In this document: in pieces, positions 24,749-36,542 of the stretch
Layout of the letters: each line of letters opens with the position of its first letter
Position numbering within the stretch: the stretch's first letter is position 1
Assembly: GCA_963728995.1 (NCBI GenBank)
Contig: CAVSMD010000002.1
Location: 992,001 to 1,056,000 of the forward strand
DNA length: 64,000 nucleotides
Direction: 5' to 3'
Source of the DNA: FEN-1219 sp963728995
GTDB taxonomy: Bacteria; Pseudomonadota; Gammaproteobacteria; Steroidobacterales; Rariloculaceae
Notes under the pieces: model-generated
Told to the model about the DNA's origin: nothing
Databases searched by the model: none
The model's input: the letters and a program-made list of their open reading frames with translations, nothing else
Position numbers and translations under genes: made by a program

Positions 24749-25357
24749 TTGAAGCTGTACTACTCACCGGGCGCGTGCTCGCTGACGCCGCACATCCTGC
24801 TGCGCGACACGGGCCTCCCGTTCCAGCTCGAGCGCGTGAATACGCACACGCACAGGACCGAGCACGACGCCGACTACTACGCGATCAACCCGAAGGGCTA
24901 CGTGCCCATGCTCGAGCTCGACGACGGCGGCAGCCTCACGGAGGGGCCCGTCATTTGCCAGTACGTCTGCGATCTGGCCGGGCGGACGGACTTGATGCCG
25001 GCGGCCGGCAGCATGGCGCGCTATCGAGTCATGGAATGGCAGGGCTATGTGAACTCCGAGATCCACAAGTCCTACGGCCCGCTGTTCGACGCCACCCTCG
25101 GCGACGCACCGAAGGCGTGGTTCGCGGCCGGCCTGCGCAGGAAGTACGAATGGCTCGCGACCCAGCTCGCGGGCAAGGAGTACCTGACGGGCGGCACGTT
25201 CACGGCCGCCGACGCCTATCTGTTCAACGTAACGCGCTGGGCGAAACTCGTGAAGGTGGACCTCACGGACCTGGCACCCCTGCAGGCCTTCATGCCACGC
25301 GTCGCGGCCCTGCCAGCCGTCCGGGAGACCCTCAAGGCGGAGGGTCTGCGTTTGTAA
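24749..25357 (+). CDS. gstA: Glutathione S-transferase (beta class, GstA-like)
   Basis: 202 residues, matching E. coli GstA in length. The N-terminal thioredoxin-like domain has YYSPGACSLTPHI, with the beta-class cysteine and serine, and NPKGYVPMLELDDGG with TEGPVICQY for glutathione binding. The C-terminal helical domain includes FTAADAYLFNVTRWA. A TTG at 24749 is chosen because it gives the family start (M)KLYYSPG, with GGAGA upstream. It is cytoplasmic and conjugates glutathione to electrophiles. Confidence 0.9.
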   Translation: MKLYYSPGACSLTPHILLRDTGLPFQLERVNTHTHRTEHDADYYAINPKGYVPMLELDDGGSLTEGPVICQYVCDLAGRTDLMPAAGSMARYRVMEWQGYVNSEIHKSYGPLFDATLGDAPKAWFAAGLRRKYEWLATQLAGKEYLTGGTFTAADAYLFNVTRWAKLVKVDLTDLAPLQAFMPRVAALPAVRETLKAEGLRL

Positions 25358-25394
25358 TCATGACAATTCTGCGACACGCTTCACGAACTTGTGG

Positions 25395-25409
25395 CTTTGT
25401 GACACAAAG
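25395..25409. promoter_or_regulatory. Perfect palindrome CTTTGTGACACAAAG, probable operator
   Basis: Two 7-base arms around a single central base, ending four bases before a TTGACA -35 box. It is the only such palindrome in the short gap before the membrane protein/winged-helix regulator pair, so autoregulation by that regulator is an inference. Confidence 0.5.
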
Positions 25410-25412
25410 TAC

Positions 25413-25440
25413 TTGACAAGAACCGCGGCGGGGATACCTT
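25413..25440 (+). promoter_or_regulatory. Predicted promoter of the membrane protein/regulator operon
   Basis: A consensus -35 TTGACA (25413-25418) and a -10-like TACCTT (25435-25440) are 16 bases apart. The start codon follows only 11 bases after the -10, so the transcript would be nearly leaderless. Confidence 0.5.
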
Positions 25441-25450
25441 AACGCTCACG

Positions 25451-26056
25451 ATGAGCGCGAATCCGAACCGCAAGCTTGGACCGACGCCGATCGATGCGGG
25501 CGCCGTCGAGCATCTGCTCTACATTCGTCAGACGATCGAAGCGGCCCACACGTTCACCACGGTGCCGGGCAAAGGCTGCATCGCAATGGGCATCACGGCG
25601 CTCGCCGCCGTCGCGCTCGAATCGTATACCCCGCTGGCCGCCCACTGGCTGGTCGTCTGGGTGGCGGCCGCCGCGCTCGCCTGCACGCTCGCCTTGTGGT
25701 TCATGGAGCAGAAGGCCCACGCGCAAGGCTTGAGCCTGCGCCGCGCCGTTGCGCGCCGTTTTTTCATGACGCTGGCACCGGCGTTTCTGGCCGGAGCGAT
25801 TCTGACGGCGGCGCTCGTCGGCCGCGTGGACCGCGAGCTCATCACCGGCAATTGGCTCCTGCTCTATGGCACGGGCCTCACCGCCTGCGGCCTATTCGCG
25901 GTTCCCGCGGTGTTCACGGCCGGCGTCGCGTTCATGGCCCTCGGCACGGCAACGCTGTGGCTGCCGCCGGGCTCCTCGCACGTCGTGCTGGCGCTCGGAT
26001 TCGGTGGCATCCACCTGGCGCTCGGCGCCGTGATCGTGAGGCACCACGGTGGCTAG
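25451..26056 (+). CDS. Integral membrane protein of unknown function
   Basis: 201 residues with about five hydrophobic helices after a soluble N-terminal helix (VEHLLYIRQTIEAAHTF). No catalytic motif is recognised. The gene is translationally coupled to the downstream winged-helix regulator through an 8-base overlap. Such pairs, in which a small regulator controls the gene of its membrane partner, are common in gammaproteobacteria; the role of this one is not known. ATG 25451 is the first start after the predicted promoter. Confidence 0.72.
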   Translation: MSANPNRKLGPTPIDAGAVEHLLYIRQTIEAAHTFTTVPGKGCIAMGITALAAVALESYTPLAAHWLVVWVAAAALACTLALWFMEQKAHAQGLSLRRAVARRFFMTLAPAFLAGAILTAALVGRVDRELITGNWLLLYGTGLTACGLFAVPAVFTAGVAFMALGTATLWLPPGSSHVVLALGFGGIHLALGAVIVRHHGG

Positions 26057-26438
26057 GCCGGTGGCGAAGCGACAGAACGCAACCTCGGCCGCCCCGGAGC
26101 AGCAGCGCCTGCGCGCCGTGGCCGGTTATTTCGCCGATCCCGAAGCAGGCGAGACGGATCGCCTGATCTACGAACGGGTTCGCCTCGGCATCATGAGCGC
26201 GCTCAGCGTGAACCCGAGCATGAGCTTCGCCGAGCTCAAGGACCTGCTGAAGACCTCGGACGGCAATCTGAGCATTCACGCCCGCAAGCTCGAAGACGCC
26301 GGCTACGTCACCTGCAAGAAGCGGTTCAGCGCCCGCGTGCCGAAGACCGAGTTCAGCTTGACCGCCAAAGGCAAGCGCATGTTCGCGCGCCATCTCGAGC
26401 ACATGGAAGCGCTGATCCAAGCCGCTAAAGGCCGCTAG
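26049..26438 (+). CDS. Winged-helix transcriptional regulator (HTH_34/MarR-like)
   Basis: 129 residues. The winged helix runs from about residue 37: IYERVRLGIMSALSVNP, the helix-turn-helix MSFAELKDLLKTSDGNLSIH, the wing TCKKRFSARVPKTEFSLT, then a C-terminal dimerisation helix. The GTG at 26049 overlaps the upstream gene; a GTG four codons later is also possible. Likely a DNA-binding repressor of its own operon acting at the palindrome at 25395-25409; that link is inference. No ligand-binding domain is visible. Confidence 0.82.
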   Translation: MARPVAKRQNATSAAPEQQRLRAVAGYFADPEAGETDRLIYERVRLGIMSALSVNPSMSFAELKDLLKTSDGNLSIHARKLEDAGYVTCKKRFSARVPKTEFSLTAKGKRMFARHLEHMEALIQAAKGR

Positions 26439-26446
26439 AGACCTTC

Positions 26447-27127
26447 ATGCACACCGCAATCATCATGGACGGCAACGGCCGTTGGGCCGAGCGACGCGGC
26501 TTGCCGCGCACGGCGGGCCACCGCGCCGGGGCCAAGGCGGTCCGGCGTATCGTCGAGGCCGCCACGCGCAGCACCGTCGACGTTCTGACGCTGTATGCGT
26601 TTTCCGCCGACAATTGGGCTCGACCCGCACACGAGGTGTCGAGCCTGATGCGGCTGCTCAAACGCTATCTCGTCAGCGAGACGGCGCGATGCCTCGAGAA
26701 CGGCGTGCGGCTCAGCGTCATCGGGCGCCGCGACCGGTTGAGCCGTGACCTGGCGAACACGATCGAGCACACGGAGCGCATCACGAGCGAAGGCCGCAAG
26801 CTGCATCTGCGGCTCGCGATCGATTATTCGGCGCGCGCGGCGATCACGGACACCCTCGCGCAGCTCGACCGGCAGTGCTCGGGCCCGGAGCTCGAGCAGC
26901 GGCTCACGGCCGCTCTCAGGCCTTCCGTCGACCTGCTGATCCGCACCGGCGGAGAGCAGCGACTCAGCGACTTCCTGCTGTGGGAATGCGCCTACGCCGA
27001 GCTGGTGTTCGTCGATACCTTCTGGCCGGACTTCGACGAGGCCTGTTTCGACGCGGCGCTGCACGAGTTCGCGCGCCGCGACCGCCGCTTCGGCGGTCTG
27101 TCCGCGAACGTGCGCCAGTCGGGCTAG
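26447..27127 (+). CDS. Isoprenyl diphosphate synthase (UppS-like)
   Basis: 226 residues of the cis-prenyltransferase family. Landmarks: the catalytic aspartate in IIMDGNGRWAERRGLPR, HRAGAKAVRRIV, YAFSADNWARP, and the pyrophosphate-binding LLIRTGGEQRLSDFLLWE. It makes undecaprenyl or another Z-polyprenyl diphosphate. It is shorter than typical UppS (about 245) and is not in the usual frr-dxr-cdsA setting, so it may be a second, specialised copy; the rest of the genome is not visible. It starts eight bases after the regulator stop and is probably co-transcribed with it. Confidence 0.85.
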   Translation: MHTAIIMDGNGRWAERRGLPRTAGHRAGAKAVRRIVEAATRSTVDVLTLYAFSADNWARPAHEVSSLMRLLKRYLVSETARCLENGVRLSVIGRRDRLSRDLANTIEHTERITSEGRKLHLRLAIDYSARAAITDTLAQLDRQCSGPELEQRLTAALRPSVDLLIRTGGEQRLSDFLLWECAYAELVFVDTFWPDFDEACFDAALHEFARRDRRFGGLSANVRQSG

Positions 27128-27239
27128 CCACCGCACGCCGGCCGCCCCGGGGCGGCGCCGGCTTATGTAACAACGGCCATTGCGCGGCGTCGGACCGTGC
27201 GCGATATTGGTGCCGCGGTTCGTGCTACCAACAACAACT

Positions 27240-27584
27240 ATGAAGGCCGCCGAAGTCCAAATTCTCAAGGCCCTGGATCCCGGGGAATCGTACGTCGAGC
27301 CGGCATTCGTGCTCGTCGAGACCCGCTTCGACGAGGACGGCGAGCCCAGCACGACGATCGAGCACCTCTCGAGCCAGCCCACCTCCGGCAAGCCGCGGTG
27401 GAAGGTCGTGACGCTCGGTCAATCGGTGGCGCTGTCGCACGTCGCGGCGCTGGAGTGGGCCGTATCGTTCGCGGCCAGTCGCGACATTCCGATCGTCTAC
27501 GAGCGCGAGGAGCCGTGGAGCGAGGGCTACGCTGCGACGCCGAGCATCCTCGACGAGCTGGTGCTCTCGAGCGCGACGAAGTAA
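27240..27584 (+). CDS. Hypothetical protein
   Basis: 114 residues, not recognised. It is acidic and soluble, with a predicted mixed alpha/beta pattern (FVLVETRFDEDGE, WKVVTLGQSVALSH, AALEWAVSFAASRDIPIVY). No signal peptide or motif is seen. Its 3' end overlaps the convergent dusB gene by 58 bases. Codon usage resembles the neighbours and the acidic, ordered composition supports coding. The 112 bases upstream hold a GC-rich inverted repeat (around 27136-27160) without a T-run, possibly a weak terminator of the uppS-like gene. Confidence 0.6.
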   Translation: MKAAEVQILKALDPGESYVEPAFVLVETRFDEDGEPSTTIEHLSSQPTSGKPRWKVVTLGQSVALSHVAALEWAVSFAASRDIPIVYEREEPWSEGYAATPSILDELVLSSATK

Positions 27585-28528
27585 TCGGTCGCGAGGCGCA
27601 GCTGCTCGGCCGCGGTTTCGGCGCGATTCACGACGTCGCGAAACGCCGCGTTCTCCGGTCGATCCTTCGCATACCAGCCGAGATGCTTGCGGGCGATCCG
27701 CACGCCGGCCGCCTCGCCGTAGAACTCGTGCAGCGCCCGAACGTGCGCGAGCAAGACCTCGGCCACGAGGCCCGGGGCCGGCGGTGGCAACAGCTCGCCC
27801 GTGCCGAGAAAATGCGCGATCTCGCGAAAGATCCACGGTCGCCCCTGCGCGGCGCGGCCCACCATCAGCGCATCGGCGCCCGTCCGGGCAAGCACCTCGC
27901 GCGCCTTGGCCGGCGACGTGATGTCGCCGTTCGCGATCACCGGAATCCGCACGGCCTGTTTGATGGCCGCGATCGTCTCGTACTCGGCGTCCCCGGTGTA
28001 CAGCATGTCGCGCGTGCGGCCGTGGACGGCCAGCGCCTGTATGCCGGACTCCTCCGCGAGCTTCGCAATGCGCACGCCGTTGCGATTCGCTCGGTTCCAG
28101 CCGGTGCGGATCTTCAGCGTCACGGGCACGTCGACGGCCCGCACCACGCTGTTGAGAATCCGCGCCACGAGCGCTTCGTCCTGCAACAAGGCGGAACCGG
28201 CCCAGGCGTTGCACACCTTCTTCGCCGGGCAACCCATGTTGATGTCGACGATCTGCGCGCCCTGCTCCGCCGCGTGCGCGGCCGCCGCGGCGAGCGCCGC
28301 GGGGTCCGTGCCGGCAATCTGCACCCCGACGGGCGCGGGCTCGCCGGCGTGATCGAGCCGCCGGCGGCTCTTGCGCGTGCGCCATAGCCGCGGGTCCGAC
28401 GTCGTCATCTCCGACACCGCGTACCCCGCGCCCAGGCGCTTGCAGAGCAGGCGAAACGGCTTGTCCGTCACGCCGGCCATCGGCGCCAGGATCAGCGCGG
28501 GCTCGATGACGTGAGGACCGATGCGCAT
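27527..28528 (-). CDS. dusB: tRNA-dihydrouridine synthase DusB
   Basis: 333 residues, typical for DusB. It shows LAPMAGVTDKPFR, the flavin and RNA-binding QIVDINMGCPAKKV with the catalytic cysteine in the expected loop, VTLKIRTGW, AVHGRTRDMLYTG, IPVIANGDI and MVGRAAQGRPWIF. It reduces uridines in the tRNA D-loop. In many gammaproteobacteria dusB is followed by fis; here the next gene in its direction is the convergent hypothetical, so fis is elsewhere or absent. The gene is intact. The aroG-type gene lies 20 bases upstream on the same strand. Confidence 0.93.
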   Translation of the reverse strand: MRIGPHVIEPALILAPMAGVTDKPFRLLCKRLGAGYAVSEMTTSDPRLWRTRKSRRRLDHAGEPAPVGVQIAGTDPAALAAAAAHAAEQGAQIVDINMGCPAKKVCNAWAGSALLQDEALVARILNSVVRAVDVPVTLKIRTGWNRANRNGVRIAKLAEESGIQALAVHGRTRDMLYTGDAEYETIAAIKQAVRIPVIANGDITSPAKAREVLARTGADALMVGRAAQGRPWIFREIAHFLGTGELLPPPAPGLVAEVLLAHVRALHEFYGEAAGVRIARKHLGWYAKDRPENAAFRDVVNRAETAAEQLRLATDYFVALESTSSSRMLGVAA

Positions 28529-28548
28529 GATGCAGCGCTCCGCCTTGC

Positions 28549-29622
28549 CTACGCCGCGTCGGCGCATGCGCGCCGGCGGGCGTGGACCGCGGCCGCCAGG
28601 CGCTCGAGCACGGCGACCGACGTCGGCCAGTCGATGCAGCCGTCGGTGATGCTCTGCCCATAGGCGAGCGGCTTGCCCGGCACGAGGTCCTGACGACCGG
28701 CCACGAGATGGCTCTCGACCATGACGCCGACGATCCGCCGCTCGCCGCGCTCGAGCTGAGCCGCGAGGTCGGCCACGACGAGCGGCTGGTTCTCCGGCCG
28801 CTTCGCGCTGTTCGCGTGGCTCGCGTCGATCATGAGCCGCGGCGGCAGACCCGCCTGCTCGAGCAGCTTGCACGCCGCGGCCACGTGCTCCGCGCCGTAG
28901 TTCGGCGTTTTGCCGCCGCGCAGGATCAGGTGCCCGTCCGGGTTGCCGACGGTGGACGCGACCACGGCCCGACCTTCCTTGGTCACGGCCAGAAAATGAT
29001 GCGGGTGGGACGCCGCGCCGACCGCATCGACCGCGATCTTCACGTTGCCGTCCGTGCCGTTCTTGAAGCCGACGGGGCACGACAGCCCGGACGCCATCTC
29101 GCGATGCACCTGGCTCTCGGTCGTGCGCGCGCCGATCGCGCCCCAGGCGACGAGATCGGAGATGTACTGCGGCGAGATCGTGTCGAGATACTCGACGCCC
29201 GCCGGCAAGCCGAGCGCGTTGATCTCGCAGAGCAGGCCGCGCGCGAGCCTGCAGCCCCTTGTTGATGTTGAAGCTGCCGTCGAGATCCGGATCGTTGATG
29301 AGCCCCTTCCAGCCGATCGTGGTTCGCGGCTTCTCGAAATAGACGCGCATCACGATCTCGAGCGCGTCGCCGAGCGACTCGCGCAGCGGCTCGCAGCCGC
29401 TTTGCATAATCCATGGCCGCCTTGCGGATCGTGGATCGAGCACGGTCCGATCACGACCGCCAGACGGTCGTCCTCGCCATGCAGGATCGCATGCAGCGCG
29501 CGGCGCGCGCCGGCGACGGTGTCCGACATCGGCTCGGTGCACGGCAGCTCGCGCAGTAGCTCCGCCGGCGCGCTCAAGGGCGCGAACCCGCGGATACGTA
29601 AGTCGTCGGTATGGGGCGGCAT
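28549..29622 (-). CDS. aroG: 3-deoxy-7-phosphoheptulonate synthase, AroG type (three frameshifts)
   Basis: Class I DAHP synthase, first step of aromatic amino acid synthesis, condensing PEP and erythrose 4-phosphate. About 357 residues when three +1 breaks (near 29424, 29392 and 29250) are bridged. Conserved pieces are VVIGPCSIHDP, IVMRVYFEKPRTTIGWKG, GAIGARTTESQVHRE, GLSCPVGFKNGTDG, MIDASHAN and VGVMVESHL. The frame order and spacing match E. coli AroG closely, so consensus error is more likely than decay. GAGGAGAGAG precedes the ATG. Transcription is probably controlled by the aromatic leader peptide and attenuator immediately upstream. Confidence 0.88.
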
Positions 29623-29666
29623 GCTCTCTCTCCTCGACCGTTCTCGCTCGCGTTTCCCGGCGGCAC

Positions 29667-29697
29667 AAAAAAGCCGCCAGGTTCGCTGGCGGCTTTC
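29667..29697 (-). terminator. Attenuator terminator upstream of aroG
   Basis: On the minus strand, GAAAGCCGCCAG (29686-29697) pairs with CTGGCGGC (29673-29680) and is followed by a run of six T (29667-29672). Its 5' arm CCGCCAGCG (29684-29692) is also complementary to CGCTGGCGG in the leader (29746-29754), giving an alternative antiterminator pairing. Confidence 0.82.
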
Positions 29698-29722
29698 GGG
29701 GTGTTCTCGATCGCTTCTTTCG

Positions 29723-29806
29723 CTAGACCGACCGCAACCCTTCCTCCGCCAGCGGCTTCGGAAACCCGTAATACCAGAAGTACCGACGAGTGGGTGTGGC
29801 GATCAT
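29723..29806 (-). CDS. Aromatic leader peptide of the aroG attenuator
   Basis: A 27-residue reading frame with RRYFWYYGF at residues 7-15, so six of seven consecutive residues from Y9 are Tyr, Phe or Trp, followed by PKPLAEEG. It ends 26 bases before the attenuator stem. When aromatic-charged tRNA is scarce, a ribosome stalled at YFWYY would leave the downstream CGCTGGCGG segment free to block the terminator. This is the classic trp/phe leader logic, here for DAHP synthase. A possible promoter (TTGGAG, 18 bases, TATCTA) lies directly upstream, leaving a very short 5' end. Confidence 0.8.
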   Translation of the reverse strand: MIATPTRRYFWYYGFPKPLAEEGLRSV

Positions 29807-29925
29807 GGCGCGTATAGATACCACATCGGCCGCGAGTTCTCCAAGGGCGAAACGCGCGTTTCCGCCCGGTCGGCGGCGCCGCTATGGGATAATCGCGCTC
29901 CCCCGTGACCCGACTTTGCGACCCG

Positions 29926-33391
<3,466 letters not shown>

Positions 33392-33416
33392 GTCGGAGCC
33401 GCGCTATACTGCCCGC

Positions 33417-34169
33417 ATGAAGAAGCTCATCGCCGCATTGGCCGGCGCACTGCTCGCAGCCGGCGCCGGCGCGGCGCTCGGCCAGATCACGGCTGCCCCG
33501 CCGGCCGAGACGCCGCCGATTCCACGCTATCAGGTCGAGATCATCGTGTTCGCGCATCGCGACTTCGATCCGAGCGAGGAACGCTTCGCGCAGGAAATCG
33601 CACCGGCCGTGCTCGACCAGAACGAATTGCTTCGTGATGTCCCGACCGTCGAGGAGCCCGCTCCCCTACCGCCGGCCAGCGCGCCGACGAATCTCGATCT
33701 GCAGGGCGTACCGCCCGTCGAGGACCCGCTCGCGGTGCGGATACTGGCGCCGGAGGAGCTGCAGCTCGGCAGCGAATACCGCCGGGTCACGAACCTGCGC
33801 GCCTATCGCCCGCTGGTGCACGCCGGTTGGATCCAACCCGGGCTACCGGAGGAGCAGTCGGTGCCGTTCGATCTCGCGTCGATCGGCGTGACGAATCCGC
33901 GCGGGACCATACGCGTATATCTCAGCCGTTTTCTGCATGTCAGCCTCGACCTCACGTACCGGGACGGCGCGAGCACCGCGTTGCCGACCACGGAGGATGG
34001 GCTCACGGAGGTGACGTTCGCGCCACGCTATCACCTCGTGACCGAAAGGCAGGCCCGCAGCGGCGAGCTGCACTACTTCGACCATCCGGCCTTCGGAGTC
34101 TTGTTGAAGGTGACACCCGTCCCGGTGGAGACGGGGGGCGCGTCAACCGGCCGCCGACCCGCGGCCTGA
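33417..34169 (+). CDS. csiV: CsiV-like periplasmic protein
   Basis: 250 residues with a signal peptide (MKKLIAALAGALLAAGAGAA). The domain includes IPRYQVEIIVFAHRDFD near the start and FLHVSLDLTYRDG with LHYFDHPAFGVLLKVTPV at the end, the CsiV (DUF6587-like peptidoglycan-associated) pattern. Vibrio CsiV helps resist D-amino-acid stress by activating the class A PBP system. Its place 26 bases after mfd is conserved in gammaproteobacteria and supports the call. Its last 27 bases overlap the convergent PAS/GGDEF-like gene. Confidence 0.78.
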   Translation: MKKLIAALAGALLAAGAGAALGQITAAPPAETPPIPRYQVEIIVFAHRDFDPSEERFAQEIAPAVLDQNELLRDVPTVEEPAPLPPASAPTNLDLQGVPPVEDPLAVRILAPEELQLGSEYRRVTNLRAYRPLVHAGWIQPGLPEEQSVPFDLASIGVTNPRGTIRVYLSRFLHVSLDLTYRDGASTALPTTEDGLTEVTFAPRYHLVTERQARSGELHYFDHPAFGVLLKVTPVPVETGGASTGRRPAA

Positions 34170-35184
34170 GGCGCTCGCTTCGGCCGGCGCTGCCGGGCCG
34201 GCACCTTCGCCGTGCTGCTCCGCGAGCGCTCGCGCGATCAGCGTCTCGGGATCGTCGTACACGCCCGGCGGGCAGCCGATCAGCACCGATCGAACCGTGA
34301 TGTAGCGCCCGGACCGGGCGCGCGGGATTGTGCAGCCCGAGCTGACGAACGTTTTCCGCGATCTGATCGGTCAACGGCCGCACGTCGTCGGGCGTTTGGC
34401 CGAGCACGGCCGCCGCGAGCGTCGACTCGTCGTAGCGGGCGCACAGATCCCCGGCGCGGCGCAGCGTGCGCGTGATCTGCGCACCGATCATGCGTTGGCA
34501 GGAATCCGCGGCCTTGGAGCCGAACGTCTGACGATAGGCGTCGAGCTCGATGATCTCGAACACGAGCACGGTGACGTAGCGACGCTCGCGCCGCGCGATG
34601 CCGAGATCGCGGCGCAGAGTTTCCTGGAAATGGCTGAATCGCAAGAGGCCCGTGGTGGGATCGATCCGATCGAGCGTGGCGATCTTCTGCCGCGCGCGAC
34701 CGAGCTCGCGCTGCAGCACACCGAGCTCGGCGTTGCCTTCGACGCTGTGCGCCGTGCCCGTGGCAGCGTCGACTTGCTGCAGCGCGGCGGCCGTCGTGAC
34801 GCGGTGGGCACAGAGGAAATAGCGAATCTCGCCGCGAGCGTTGGGGAGCGGAGCCACTCGGACCTCGGCGAGCCACGCCGTGCCGTCCTTGCGTAAATCG
34901 TGAACCGCGACCTGGCAGGGCTCGCCACGACCGATCGCCGCCTTGAGTCGTTGTAACTCAGGCTCCGAGTCCGCTGCGCGGCCCATCATCGACCAAGGCT
35001 GCCCGGAAAGCTCGGCGGCCGAGTAGCCGGTCAAATCTTCATACGCCTGGTTGGCGTAGACGACCGGCAGGCTCGGGTCCTGGGCATCCACCACCAGGAT
35101 GCCCTCGGAGCTCAACACGACGACTTGCTCGAGGAAGTGGCGGCTCAGGGATTTGATGCCGTGCGCGTCCCTGCCGATTTCCAT
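34143..35184 (-). CDS. PAS-GGDEF-like protein with degenerate active site (frameshift near 34315)
   Basis: About 346 residues after one correction near 34315. A PAS domain (VVDAQDPSLPVVYANQAYED, then LTGYSAAELSGQ) with PAC-type tail is followed by a coiled linker and a GGDEF-like domain (DRIDPTTGLLRFSHFQETL). The signature GGDEF is replaced by ARYDESTL and the other catalytic residues are not evident, so diguanylate cyclase activity is unlikely; a sensory or c-di-GMP/GTP-binding role is possible. The corrected tail reads GRYITVRSVLIGCPPG and stops at 34143, overlapping csiV. There are no membrane segments. Confidence 0.72.
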
Positions 35185-35230
35185 GTCGATTATGTTCGAT
35201 CACCCGCTCCCGGCAGGTCTATGAAACGCA

Positions 35231-35984
35231 TCACAATGCCCAGGCTTCGGCATCGGAGAATAGGCGATCGAGAACGGTCCCGAGCTTACCCAAGCCGATG
35301 GCCAGGAACGCGTGCATTTGCGCCTCGATCAGCGCGCCGTCGGGTGCACGTCCGGCGGCATGATTCACGGCAATCGCACAGACCGCATAGTCGATCTCGA
35401 GCTCCCGCGCCAGCACCGCCTCCGGCATGGCCGTCATGCCGACCATCGCGCAGCCGTCGCGCGCGAGCCGATCGATCTCGGCCGCCGTCTCGAGGCGCGG
35501 GCCCTGCGTGACCCCGTACGTGCCGGCGCGCACGCGGATGGCCGCAGTCGGCAATCGCGGCCGCGATGCGGCCGCGCAGCGTCGGCGCAAAAGGCTCGGT
35601 GAAGTCCACGTGCACGACGGCCTTACCGGCCCCACCGTAGGTCGCGGCGCGACCCGTCGTGTAGTCGATCAGCTGGTCCGGCACGGCGAGCTCGCCCGGC
35701 GAGAAGCCGGCCGCGATCGCTCCCACGGTGTTCAAGCCAATGCAGGCACGGACGCCACGTTGCTGCAGTGCCCAGAGGTTCGCGCGATAGTTGACCTCGT
35801 GCGGCGCGAACGAATGGGTCTCGCCGTGTCGCGCGATGCACGCAACGCGCGTCGCGCCGATCCGCACCGTGAGCACGGCGCTGCTCGGCTCCCCATAGGG
35901 CGTCTTCGTGGGGCTGCGCGTCAGCACCTCGAGCCCGAGACGCTCGAAGCCGCTGCCGACGATCAATGCGCACGACTCGCTCAT
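35231..35984 (-). CDS. S-methyl-5'-thioinosine phosphorylase-like enzyme (frameshift near 35545)
   Basis: Purine nucleoside phosphorylase/MTAP family, about 250 residues after one +1 correction near 35545. It shows LIVGSGFERLGLE, the phosphate-site ARHGETHSFAPHEVNYRANL, LNTVGAIAAGFSPGELAVPD, and QGPRLETAAEI with GCAMVGMTAMPEAVLARE. Gammaproteobacterial members beside hpt and nagZ usually phosphorolyse methylthioinosine in polyamine-derived purine salvage. The start ATG overlaps the hpt stop. Substrate choice (MTI or MTA) is inferred from context. Confidence 0.82.
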
Positions 35985-36472
35985 GAGCGATCCGCATTGA
36001 GCGCATAGAGGCCGGGCAGCTCGCGCCAATAGCCGCAGTAGTCCATTCCACAGCCGAACACGTACACGTCGTCGACGGTCACGCCGCTGACGTCGACCGA
36101 CGGTCGATTGCGTCCGCCCGCGAGGCGCTTGACGACGAGCACCGCCGTGTATTGTTTCGCCACCCCGACTCGTCGCAGCGCCGTCGTCAGCGCACGCAGC
36201 GTCTGACCGCGATCGAGGATGTCGTCGACCACGAGCACCGTGCGCCCGGCGAGTGCGACGCTGGGTCGGACTCGCCACACGAGCCTGCCCGGCGTGGTCC
36301 CGCCGCCGTAGCGCGTCACGTGCACATAGTCGAACTCGTGCGGAAAATCGAAATGCCGGCTGAGCTCGACGGCTGCGAACACGCCGCCGTGCATGACGGC
36401 GAGCACCACCGGGTTCGTGCGCGCGAGCCGCGGCGTAATCTCGGCCGCCATGCGTCGTATGGCTTCTCTCAT
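35981..36472 (-). CDS. hpt: Hypoxanthine-guanine phosphoribosyltransferase (start uncertain)
   Basis: Type I phosphoribosyltransferase salvaging hypoxanthine and guanine. Motifs: VVLAVMHGGVFAAVEL, the flexible loop YVHVTRYGGGTTPG, the PRPP-binding VLVVDDILDRGQTLRAL and the C-terminal FGCGMDYCGYWRELPGLYAL. ATG 36472 is the nearest start, but homology (AARRRARQLYS) reaches about 20 codons further upstream, where no start codon exists before the nagZ stop at 36543; the next ATG (36622) overlaps nagZ by 80 bases. A base error near 36530 may hide the true start. The stop overlaps the next gene's start (ATGA-type). Confidence 0.85.
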   Translation of the reverse strand: MREAIRRMAAEITPRLARTNPVVLAVMHGGVFAAVELSRHFDFPHEFDYVHVTRYGGGTTPGRLVWRVRPSVALAGRTVLVVDDILDRGQTLRALTTALRRVGVAKQYTAVLVVKRLAGGRNRPSVDVSGVTVDDVYVFGCGMDYCGYWRELPGLYALNADRS

Positions 36473-36542
36473 CGCCGCAGCCGAATACAGCTGCCGCGCG
36501 CGACGGCGCGCGGCTCGAGCCGCCTCCGCGGCCGTAGGACCC

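Noticed and set aside
27128..27239. Strong rho-independent terminator after the uppS-like gene
   Set aside because: A GC-rich inverted repeat is present but no T-run follows, so only a weak or rho-aided role can be suggested.
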